DNA of 31,758 bases, from positions 1 through 31,758 of the forward strand of contig JAYUHK010000106.1 in NCBI GenBank assembly GCA_043767025.1. Reading direction: 5' to 3'. The position numbers and the translations under genes are program-made. Every line of letters starts with the position of its first letter. Within the stretch, counting starts at the first letter, position 1. Under the pieces are notes generated by a model. The model did no database searches and was not told where the DNA came from. It saw only the letters and a list, made by a program, of their open reading frames with translations. The DNA comes from JAYUHK01 sp043767025. Lineage in GTDB: Bacteria; Bacteroidota; Bacteroidia; Chitinophagales; Saprospiraceae. This document shows positions 8,556-15,837 of this stretch, piece by piece.

Positions 8556-9041
8556 TTAAATATTGTCGGACTGCTGCGCGGCTTTTTTCGCTTGGCAAGT
8601 CCCACAGATTCCGTACAGGTTGAGCGAGTGGTGAATAATCTGAAAATTAAGTAAATCGCCCACCATATTTTTAATTTGCTGGATGCGCGGGTCACAAAAT
8701 TCGACTACTTTTCCGCACTCGGTACAGATACTGTGGTCGTGCTGTTTAAATCCATACGACTTTTCATACTGTGCCAGATTTTTTCCGAACTGATGTTTTT
8801 TTACCAAGTCGCAAGTTACCAACAGTTCGAGTGTGTTATAGACCGTCGCTCGGCTCACGCGATAGTTTTGGTTTTTCATGTGAATATACAGCACCTCCGC
8901 ATCGAAATGGTCGGTACGGCGGTATATTTCTTCCAAAATTGCGAACCGCTCGGGCGTTTTACGCGAGCCGCTTTTCTCTAAATGTCCTGAAAAAATTTGC
9001 AGCACTTGCTGAATGATTTCTTCGCTTTTGTTGGGTAGCAA
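8556..9041 (-). CDS. Fur-family transcriptional regulator
   Basis: This 161-residue metal-dependent repressor has a winged helix in the first 85 residues (RKTPERFAILEEIY; recognition helix about 62-74, RVSRATVYNTLEL). The C-terminal dimerisation and metal domain contains HDH (101-103), C106-x2-C109 and C146-x2-C149, so both structural zinc cysteine pairs are present. It could be Fur (iron), PerR (peroxide) or Zur; these motifs do not decide. The frame has no usable ATG before residue 55, which lies inside the DNA-binding domain. The conserved N-terminus therefore requires the TTG at 9041 or another non-ATG start, only 15 bases after an in-frame stop. It is divergent from the S9 peptidase gene across about 195 bases. 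Confidence 0.93.
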   Translation of the reverse strand: MLPNKSEEIIQQVLQIFSGHLEKSGSRKTPERFAILEEIYRRTDHFDAEVLYIHMKNQNYRVSRATVYNTLELLVTCDLVKKHQFGKNLAQYEKSYGFKQHDHSICTECGKVVEFCDPRIQQIKNMVGDLLNFQIIHHSLNLYGICGTCQAKKAAQQSDNI

Positions 9042-9211
9042 GAGTAGATATATTTTTCAATCGTTCAAAATGTCGTGACGAAGATAAGTGTTTAAATTCT
9101 TTGGGTGTATATTTTGAACTTCACATTTGAAAAACATTAACATTTTCGTCCTAACATACATCTACAACGAATATCGTGCCTAAAATGCTGCCACAAAAAT
9201 AAAATTTTTCT

Positions 9212-9219
9212 TACCTTGC
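9212..9219 (+). promoter_or_regulatory. Weak candidate -7 box for the S9 peptidase gene
   Basis: TACCTTGC lies 17 bases before the ATG at 9237 and resembles TAnnTTTG with one T missing. No TTTG -33 element is seen. It is the only promoter-like site I found in the fur/peptidase divergent gap. Confidence 0.25.
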
Positions 9220-9236
9220 CCAAAATTTTCAATGAT

Positions 9237-11306
9237 ATGATAAATAAAATGTTTCCAAAAGCCTTTATTTTTTCGATTCCTGCCATTCGATATTCCGTTT
9301 GGGTCGCTGCGATGTTGCTTTTTTGCCCCAAAAGCAATGCTCAAACAAGTTCTCTCACGCCCGAAAAGCTCTGGCAGTTAGGCAGAGTCGCTCTCGAAGA
9401 CGTATCGCCTGACGGGAAAACGACCGTCTATGGCGTGACGCGCTACAATCTCGCCGCCAACAAAGGCAACACCGATTTGTACGTTATTGCCCACGAATCT
9501 GATGTGCCGACCGCGCGCCGCGTGACGGCTTTTGAAGGCAGCGAATACAACGCACGCTTCCGAGCCGACGGCAAAAAAATTGGCTTTCTCCGCGATGGCT
9601 TATTGTGGGAAATGAATCCCGACGGCTCCGACCAACAGCAAGTCAGCGACCTCGAAATGAACGGCTTTGCGTATTCGCCGACGGGCGACAAAATTCTTTT
9701 CGCACAGGACGTAAAATACCGCAAAACGACCAAAGAAACTTATCCCGACCTCCCGATGGCAAACGCGCGCATCTACGACGACTTGCTCTACCGTCATTGG
9801 AAAAACTGGGACGACCAAAGCGAAAGCAACGTCTTTTTTGCAGATTATAAGGACGGAAAAATTGTCGGCGCACCCCAAAATATCATCGGAGAAGCCTTTG
9901 AAGTTCCCCTCGAACCCGACGAAGGCATGGAGCAAATCGCTTGGAGTGCCGACGGAAAATTCATCGCTTACAGTTGCAAAAAACTGCGCGGAAAGGAATA
10001 TGCCACCAGCACCAACACCGATATTTTTCTCTACGAATTGGCGACCGCTAAAACAACCAACCTCTCGGAAGGCATGAAAGGCTACGACAAAGAGCCGATT
10101 TTTTCGCCCGACGGCAAATATTTGGCATGGACGAGCATGGAGCGCGCTGGCTTTGAAGCTGACCGAACAAGGCTTTTTTCCTACAACCTCCAAACAGGCA
10201 AACGGGAAGAATTGACCGTTGGTTTCGACAACGACGTAGCTGCTCCAAAGTGGTCGGCGGATAGTAAAAATATCTATTTTGTGGGCGGCGACAACGGGAC
10301 GCACCCGCTTTTTGGGCTGGATTTTTTGAGTAAAAAAATAACACAACTCACGTCTGGCATACACGATTACGTCGCTTTTGGGCTTGGCGCGGCAGGCAAA
10401 CTTATCGCCCAACGCCATTCTATGTCTATGCCAAGCGAATTATATTCGGTAGAAATAAAAAATGGCAGTGCCAAACAAATTACTTCTACGAATAAAGCCT
10501 TGATGAGCCAAATAAAAATCGGAGAAGTTCGTAAAAGAATCATCAAAACTACCGATGGTAAAGAAATGCTTGTATGGATGATTTTGCCGCCCGATTTTGA
10601 CGCGAAGAAAAAATATCCGACACTTTTGTACTGTCAGGGCGGTCCACAATCTGCGTTGAGCCAATTTTGGTCTTACCGTTGGAATTTTCAGTTGATGGCG
10701 AACAACGGCTACGTCGTGGTCGCTCCCTGCCGTCGCGGAATGCCGACTTTTGGTAGAAAATGGAACGACGACATCAGCAAAGATTGGGGCGGACAGCCGA
10801 TGCGTGACTATTTGAGTGCCATTGACGATGCCAAAAAAGAACCCTTCGTAGATGCCGACCGACTGGGTGCAGTGGGCGCAAGCTACGGCGGCTACTCCGT
10901 CTATTGGCTGGCTGGCAATCACGAAAAACGGTTCAAATGCTTTATTTCGCACTGCGGATTGTTCAATCTCGAGAGTTGGTACGGCACGACCGAAGAGCTG
11001 TTTTTTGCCAATCACGACATCGGAGGCGCGTATTGGGACAAGCCGACTCCCGAAAGCTACGCCAAATTTTCGCCTCACAATTTTGTCGGTAATTGGGACA
11101 CACCGATTCTTGTCATTCACGGCGAGCGGGATTTCCGTGTGCCGCTCCAAGAGGGAATGCAAGCCTTTCAAGCCGCTCGACTGAAAGGAGTCCCTGCCCG
11201 ATTTTTGACTTTTCCAGATGAAGGACATTGGGTGAGCAGCCCTCAAAACAGCGTTTTGTGGCAACGTGAATACTTCGCATGGCTCGAAAAATGGTTGAAA
11301 AAATAA
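9237..11306 (+). CDS. Secreted S9-family prolyl oligopeptidase-like serine peptidase
   Basis: With the ATG at 9237 the protein has 689 residues and a signal peptide (hydrophobic run ending SNAQ, about residue 36). An in-frame TTG at 9216 is less likely. The N-terminal half is a TolB-like beta-propeller with repeated SPDGK, SADGK and SPTGD blade motifs. The C-terminal third is an alpha/beta hydrolase: GASYGGY gives nucleophile S549, HGERDFRVP gives D632, and DEGHWV gives H664, so the triad is complete and in order. Export to the periplasm or outside and cleavage of short peptides (dipeptidyl or acylaminoacyl peptidase type) is the likely role; exact specificity is not readable. The mscS-type gene follows after 27 bases and may be co-transcribed. 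Confidence 0.94.
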   Translation: MINKMFPKAFIFSIPAIRYSVWVAAMLLFCPKSNAQTSSLTPEKLWQLGRVALEDVSPDGKTTVYGVTRYNLAANKGNTDLYVIAHESDVPTARRVTAFEGSEYNARFRADGKKIGFLRDGLLWEMNPDGSDQQQVSDLEMNGFAYSPTGDKILFAQDVKYRKTTKETYPDLPMANARIYDDLLYRHWKNWDDQSESNVFFADYKDGKIVGAPQNIIGEAFEVPLEPDEGMEQIAWSADGKFIAYSCKKLRGKEYATSTNTDIFLYELATAKTTNLSEGMKGYDKEPIFSPDGKYLAWTSMERAGFEADRTRLFSYNLQTGKREELTVGFDNDVAAPKWSADSKNIYFVGGDNGTHPLFGLDFLSKKITQLTSGIHDYVAFGLGAAGKLIAQRHSMSMPSELYSVEIKNGSAKQITSTNKALMSQIKIGEVRKRIIKTTDGKEMLVWMILPPDFDAKKKYPTLLYCQGGPQSALSQFWSYRWNFQLMANNGYVVVAPCRRGMPTFGRKWNDDISKDWGGQPMRDYLSAIDDAKKEPFVDADRLGAVGASYGGYSVYWLAGNHEKRFKCFISHCGLFNLESWYGTTEELFFANHDIGGAYWDKPTPESYAKFSPHNFVGNWDTPILVIHGERDFRVPLQEGMQAFQAARLKGVPARFLTFPDEGHWVSSPQNSVLWQREYFAWLEKWLKK

Positions 11307-11333
11307 ATAGTTCTCAAAAATTAAGCAAGTTTT

Positions 11334-12146
11334 ATGTCACTTCAAGAAAAAATTATGGAGCAATTTTTATCCATGTCCGTAGAGTACGCACCGCGCATTG
11401 CAGGTGCGTTGGTGGTGGTAATTGTTGGTTTTTGGATAGTAAAAAAAATAGCGCAGATGGCGGCGCGCTCAATGGAACGCTCCAAAGTCGGAAAAGATAT
11501 TCAGCCGTTTTTGATTTCATTAATCGGTGCAATCCTAAAAATTTTGGTTTGTTTTTCGGCGGCGAGTATTTTGGGTATTGAGGTCAGTTCTTTTGTGGCG
11601 GTGCTGGCGGCGGCGGGTTTTGCGATTGGGCTGGCTTTGCAGGGAAGTTTGGGCAATTTTGCAGCAGGTATCTTGATACTTCTTTTTCGTCCGTACAAAG
11701 TCGGCGACCTCATCGAAATCCAAGACAACAGAGGTTATGTGTTAGAAATCCAGATTTTTAACACCACCATTCGGACGGACGATAATAAAACGGTCATTAT
11801 CCCAAATAGCCTCCTCATCAACGACAAAGTGCGCAATCTATCGACGCTGGAGATACTGCGGGTAGAAATCACGATGCCCGTAGCCTACGAAGAAAATTTA
11901 GAGCGACTGCAAACTATCCTTTCGGAGGTACTCCGAAACACGAACAAGACGCTCCCCGATGCCAAAATTTTTGTAGGAATAAAAGAGTTTCAAGCCAATA
12001 ATATGCTGTTGGTAGCCCAAACTTACGCCAAAACCGACGACTATTGGGAGGTTTATTTTGAGCTGTCCAAAAACATCAAATTGGCACTTCATCAAAACAA
12101 AGTCCGCATCGCACACCCCGACGGGCTGCAGATAGGTACTTTTTGA
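11334..12146 (+). CDS. MscS-family small-conductance mechanosensitive channel
   Basis: The protein has 270 residues, the compact MscS size. Three membrane segments are visible (about 21-39, 57-80 and 88-118). The pore helix TM3 has the glycine/alanine pattern AAAGFAIGLALQGSLGNFAAG (93-113), followed by FRPYKVGDLIEI at the entry to the cytoplasmic beta domain and IIPNSLL in that domain. Such channels sit in the inner membrane and release solutes during hypo-osmotic shock. No N-terminal extension is present. The gene starts 27 bases after the S9 peptidase stop, probably as a shared transcript. Confidence 0.95.
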   Translation: MSLQEKIMEQFLSMSVEYAPRIAGALVVVIVGFWIVKKIAQMAARSMERSKVGKDIQPFLISLIGAILKILVCFSAASILGIEVSSFVAVLAAAGFAIGLALQGSLGNFAAGILILLFRPYKVGDLIEIQDNRGYVLEIQIFNTTIRTDDNKTVIIPNSLLINDKVRNLSTLEILRVEITMPVAYEENLERLQTILSEVLRNTNKTLPDAKIFVGIKEFQANNMLLVAQTYAKTDDYWEVYFELSKNIKLALHQNKVRIAHPDGLQIGTF

Positions 12147-12441
12147 CCGTCGGTTCCAATTTTTTTTATTTTAAGTTCTTACACTTAAATAGACGACATC
12201 TAATATTTGACATAATTCGTTGATTTTCAATAGTTTATGATGACTCAAAATTAAAAACTAAAAACTTATAACTATTTAGTCTATTAGATGCAACATTTTA
12301 TCGTAAAAAAAAGTCTTTATTTGCAAAAATGCTTTTTTTATGCTAAATTTGTGCAGTGAAGTTTTATATTTATTTTTTAGACTAAAATACTACATTGTCT
12401 AAATAATCCGTTGTACCAAAAAAGTATTTTGCGCAAAAATT
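12147..12441. other. AT-rich intergenic region upstream of the Rpn gene
   Basis: This gap of about 295 bases holds the Rpn promoter (12320-12351). It also has a 7-bp hairpin (TTTAAGT/ACTTAAA, 12170-12189) after a T-run, and a 9-bp inverted pair CATCTAATA (12197-12205) and TATTAGATG (12282-12290) that may be chance. I see no coding sequence or RNA gene. Confidence 0.5.
12320..12351 (+). promoter_or_regulatory. Promoter of the Rpn nuclease gene
   Basis: TTTG (12320-12323) and TAAATTTG (12344-12351) are 20 bases apart, nearly the full Bacteroidota consensus TTTG-N19-TAnnTTTG. The leader to the ATG at 12442 would be about 85 bases. This is the best-matching promoter in the window and shows that the gene has its own transcription start. 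Confidence 0.6.
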
Positions 12442-13506
12442 ATGATAATAGCCAATCCGCTGTACGATACCGTTTTTAAATACTTGATGGAGGACATGGA
12501 GGTCGCCAAAGGACTTCTTTCGGTCATATTAGACGTAGAAATTATGGAGCTTGCCTTCAAACCACAAGAAACCGTTACCGAATTTGCGATGCTCGGTAAA
12601 CCAACTATCAACATTTATCGTTTAGATTTCGTAGCAGCTTTTAAGGATAAAAATGGCGAGCAAAAAAAAGCCTTGATTGAACTTCAAAAAACAAAGAGGA
12701 GTACAAATATTTTGAGGTTTAGACGATATTTGGGCGAAAACTATCAACGAGAAGACCACATAATAATAGACGGGAAAGAAGTAAAACAGCCGTTAGAAAT
12801 TATTACTATCTATTTTTTGGGCTTTGAATTAGACGATGTGCCGCCCGCAATTTTGAAAGTAAAAAATTGCTTCATAGACGTTAGCACTGGAAAATTATTA
12901 GAAAATGCGCCGACCGATAAATTCATTCGGCTGCTGAACCACGAAAGTTATACGGTTCAAATCCCCAAACTGCACCCCAACACACAAAGTCGGGTTGAAA
13001 GCGTGTTAGATATTTTTAATCAACGCTACATCACGGACGACGACCAGCGACTGGACTTCAAAGGTGACTCGAAAGACCCGCTCGCACAGAAAATTATCTA
13101 CCGCCTGACAAGAGCAATAGTCGATGACGAGATGCGGCGAAAAATGAACATGGAAGAAGAATACGAGCGCGACCAAGTCGATGCACTCCAAAGATTAGAG
13201 GAACAGCAGCAAAAAATAGAAAAAAAACAGGCGGAGTTTGAAAAGCAGCAGACGGAGTTTGAAAAGCAGCAGACGGAATTGGAAAAGCAGCAGACGGAAT
13301 TGGAAAAATATAAGCAGGAAACAGAAAAGCAGCAGACAGAATTAGAGAAAAAACAAACAGAATTAGAAAAATATCAAACAGAAACGGAAAAATATAAGCA
13401 GGAAACAGAAAAGAAAAATCAAGAGCTGGAACAAAATAGGCAGCGAACCGAAGAACAAAATCAACTCATAGAACTGTTGAAACAGCAGCTATCTGGAAAA
13501 AAATAA
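12442..13506 (+). CDS. Rpn-family PD-(D/E)XK nuclease/transposase-like protein with heptad-repeat tail
   Basis: The protein has 354 residues. The N-terminal part (NPLYDTVFKYLMEDMEVAKG, then YRLDFVAAF with D62 and ALIELQK with E80-x-Q82) matches the PD-(D/E)XK nuclease fold of the Rpn family, often annotated as a putative transposase. Rpn nucleases of E. coli promote RecA-independent recombination and have been linked to phage defence. From residue 253 to 350 the protein consists of 14 seven-residue units such as EKQQTEL and EKYKQET, a long polar coiled coil encoded by an exact 21-bp DNA period. Three methionines (M231, M235, M237) lie just before the tail. The gene has its own promoter, and prc follows after 32 bases. 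No inverted repeats or target duplication were seen, so mobility is not shown. DNA cleavage is an inference from the motif. Confidence 0.87.
   Translation: MIIANPLYDTVFKYLMEDMEVAKGLLSVILDVEIMELAFKPQETVTEFAMLGKPTINIYRLDFVAAFKDKNGEQKKALIELQKTKRSTNILRFRRYLGENYQREDHIIIDGKEVKQPLEIITIYFLGFELDDVPPAILKVKNCFIDVSTGKLLENAPTDKFIRLLNHESYTVQIPKLHPNTQSRVESVLDIFNQRYITDDDQRLDFKGDSKDPLAQKIIYRLTRAIVDDEMRRKMNMEEEYERDQVDALQRLEEQQQKIEKKQAEFEKQQTEFEKQQTELEKQQTELEKYKQETEKQQTELEKKQTELEKYQTETEKYKQETEKKNQELEQNRQRTEEQNQLIELLKQQLSGKK
13198..13491 (+). repeat. In-frame array of fourteen 21-bp units
   Basis: The 3' part of the Rpn gene keeps a strict 21-base period for 14 units. Units at 13240, 13261 and 13282 are nearly identical (GAAAAGCAGCAGACGGAATT plus one base). 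The unit at 13303-13323 is repeated exactly at 13387-13407, 84 bases later, so there is also a four-unit higher-order period. The last four units are more diverged. This structure is prone to slippage and to copy-number change without frame loss. Confidence 0.92.
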
Positions 13507-13538
13507 AAAAGACATAAAAATTATCAATTATCAAGAAT

Positions 13539-15671
13539 ATGACAAATAAAAAAGGTATTTTAGTATTGGGAGTGTCCGCACTCGTATTGATTTCTTTGGT
13601 CGCCGCCTACCTGCCGCGCCACCAAAGCCCGAGCGAAAAAGAAGCGGTTTTGGTGCAGACCATTATGGCAGGACTGAAGCAACTTCACTACAATCCGCCC
13701 GCTATAGACGATGCTTTTTCTAAAAAAGTCTATACGCTCTATTTGGATAGGACGGACAGTGGCAAGCGGTTTTTTACCCAAGAAGACCTCGCCAAACTGA
13801 AGCCTTACGAGGCAATGATAGACGACGAAACCAACGCCGGCAGCTACGAATTTTTTAATTTGGCTACCGAACTTATTGAAAAAGCTACACAAAAAACACA
13901 AGGGTACTACAAAGAACTTTTGGCGCAGCCATTCGATTACTCCAAAAAAGAAGAAATCGAAACGTCTGGCGAAAAACGTACTTTTACCAAAAATGACAGC
14001 GAACTCAAAGAACTGTGGCGCAAGCTGATGAAGTACGAAACACTCGACAGACTCGCCGAAAAATTGGACAAACAAGATAAAAAAGATTCTCTTTACATCT
14101 CTAAATCATACGCTCAACTCGACAGCGCAGCGCGCGGCGAAACCCTGAAAGTCTATGACGACTACTACAAGCGAATGGGCAAACTCAAACGCAACGACCG
14201 CTTGAGCGACTACCTCAACTGCATCACCAACGTTTTCGACCCGCACAGCAACTACTTCGAGCCAGTGGATAAGACCAATTTCGACATCGAAATGTCGGGC
14301 AGACTCATCGGCATCGGCGCGAAGTTGCAAACCGATATTGACTACACTCGCATCGCCGAAATTATTCCCGGAGGTCCCGCAGATAAGCAGGGAGAACTCA
14401 AAGAAGGCGATATTATCTTGAAAGTAGCACAAGGCGACAAAGACCCCGTAGATGCCGTCGGAATGCAAAGCAACGAGGTCGTCAGTATGATTCGCGGAAA
14501 ATTAAATACAGAAGTCCGCCTTACGGTCAAAAGAAAAGTAGATGGTTCCACCAAAATCGTGACTATTATTCGGGAGGAAGTAGTGGTAGATGACGGTTTT
14601 GCGCGCTCACTTATCCTTGAAAATGACCAAAACAAAGGGGAGAAAATTGGTTATATCAAATTGCCAAAATTTTATGCTGATTTTGATAAAGCAGACGGAC
14701 GTTTTTGCTCCGATGACGTAGCGATTGAATTAGAAAAATTGAAAAAAGAAAATATCAGCAGCTTGATTTTAGACTTGCGTGGCAACGGCGGCGGCTCGCT
14801 CCGCGACGTAGTAAAAATGGCAGGCTTGTTCATAGAGCAAGGACCAATCGTGCAGGTTAAAGGCAGAAGCAATCGCCCTGATGTCCTGAACGACGACGAC
14901 CCCAAAGTGCAATACACAGGACCGATGGTGGTAATGGTCAATTCGGGCAGCGCGTCAGCGTCCGAAATCTTGGCAGCCGCCTTGCAGGATTACGGTCGAG
15001 CGGTCATCGTGGGCAGCAAATCCACCTACGGAAAAGGTACCGTCCAACGCTTTTTTAACCTCGACAATGCGCTTCGCGGCAGCGACGACCTCAAACCGTT
15101 GGGCGACGTAAAAGTGACGATTCAAAAGTTTTACCGCGTCAATGGCGGCTCCACCCAACTGAAAGGCGTGGTGCCAGACATTGAGATGCCCGATTATTAT
15201 TCCTACATCAAAGTAGGCGAAAAAGAAACGGAATATCCAATGGAATGGACGCAAATCAACCCAGTCGGCTACAACCAAAACGTGACAAAAATAGATAATT
15301 TTGATAAAATAAAAAGCGCGAGTTTGGAGCGAATGCAAAAAAGTGAGGTGTTCAAAAAAATTGATGACAGTGCGCACCGTACCCAGAAAGCTCGCGAAGA
15401 AACTGTTTTTCCGCTCAATCTCAAAGATTTTAGGGCGTATGAAGCGAAGCAACTTGCGGAATCCGAAAAGTACAAAGACCTTTTCAAAAATGAACTCAAA
15501 ACACTTCATACAGAAAATTTAAGTGCAGACGCAACTTATATTGCAAGGGACAAATCGCATACAGAACGAAATAAAAAGTGGAAAGAGAACGTCCGCAAAG
15601 ACAATTATATTGAAGAAAGTATGTTTATTCTTCACGACTTGGGCGGGCGCGACTTGGCGATAAAAAAGTAG
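13539..15671 (+). CDS. prc: Carboxy-terminal processing (tail-specific) protease, S41 family
   Basis: The protein has 710 residues, the long Prc/Tsp type rather than the short CtpA type. A hydrophobic signal or anchor (about residues 6-24) places it in the periplasm. A helical N-terminal domain is followed by a PDZ domain (about 250-335; GGPADKQGELKEGDIILKV). The S41 protease core has LILDLRGNGGGSL, NSGSASASEIL (468-478, holding the catalytic serine) and STYGKGTVQ with catalytic lysine K499. A charged helical C-terminal domain (from about 570) resembles the Tsp C-terminal domain. Prc degrades periplasmic proteins from their C-terminal tails and trims lipoproteins. It starts 32 bases after the Rpn gene and is followed by a strong terminator. 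Co-transcription with the Rpn gene is possible but not functionally expected. Confidence 0.95.
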   Translation: MTNKKGILVLGVSALVLISLVAAYLPRHQSPSEKEAVLVQTIMAGLKQLHYNPPAIDDAFSKKVYTLYLDRTDSGKRFFTQEDLAKLKPYEAMIDDETNAGSYEFFNLATELIEKATQKTQGYYKELLAQPFDYSKKEEIETSGEKRTFTKNDSELKELWRKLMKYETLDRLAEKLDKQDKKDSLYISKSYAQLDSAARGETLKVYDDYYKRMGKLKRNDRLSDYLNCITNVFDPHSNYFEPVDKTNFDIEMSGRLIGIGAKLQTDIDYTRIAEIIPGGPADKQGELKEGDIILKVAQGDKDPVDAVGMQSNEVVSMIRGKLNTEVRLTVKRKVDGSTKIVTIIREEVVVDDGFARSLILENDQNKGEKIGYIKLPKFYADFDKADGRFCSDDVAIELEKLKKENISSLILDLRGNGGGSLRDVVKMAGLFIEQGPIVQVKGRSNRPDVLNDDDPKVQYTGPMVVMVNSGSASASEILAAALQDYGRAVIVGSKSTYGKGTVQRFFNLDNALRGSDDLKPLGDVKVTIQKFYRVNGGSTQLKGVVPDIEMPDYYSYIKVGEKETEYPMEWTQINPVGYNQNVTKIDNFDKIKSASLERMQKSEVFKKIDDSAHRTQKAREETVFPLNLKDFRAYEAKQLAESEKYKDLFKNELKTLHTENLSADATYIARDKSHTERNKKWKENVRKDNYIEESMFILHDLGGRDLAIKK

Positions 15672-15704
15672 GGGATATAGAAAATACCCAATTAAATTTA
15701 TTCT

Positions 15705-15754
15705 AAAACAAGAGTATCGAAAGCAATCACTTTCAATACTCTTGTTTTTTTTTA
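15705..15754 (+). terminator. Intrinsic terminator of prc
   Basis: AAAACAAGAGTAT (15705-15717) pairs with ATACTCTTGTTTT (15737-15749). A C-A mismatch and four more pairs (GAAA/TTTC) extend the stem toward a small loop, and a run of T reaches 15754. It lies 34 bases after the prc stop on the same strand. Confidence 0.85.
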
Positions 15755-15756
15755 TT

Positions 15757-15764
15757 ACCTTTGC
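15757..15764 (+). promoter_or_regulatory. Putative -7 box of the ABC-F gene promoter
   Basis: TACCTTTG followed by CGGCG exactly matches TAnnTTTG and begins two bases after the prc terminator T-run. The leader to the TTG start at 15838 would be about 65 bases. A -33 box is not clear because the terminator occupies that position. Confidence 0.5.
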
Positions 15765-15837
15765 GGCGATTTTCAAACGGCAGAATCGAAAATCAGAAAT
15801 TTATAAACTGTCACAATTATACTATAATTTTTTTATT

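Noticed and set aside
9600..11264. Long minus-strand frames (272 and 274 codons) under the S9 peptidase
   Set aside because: They are antisense shadows of a peptidase with complete catalytic triad and show no recognisable domains.
12197..12290. 9-bp inverted pair as a small mobile element
   Set aside because: Arms are short, AT-rich and 76 bases apart, so chance is a sufficient explanation.
12442..13506. Complete insertion sequence around the Rpn gene
   Set aside because: The family is often called a transposase, but I found no terminal inverted repeats or target duplication, and the gene has an ordinary promoter.
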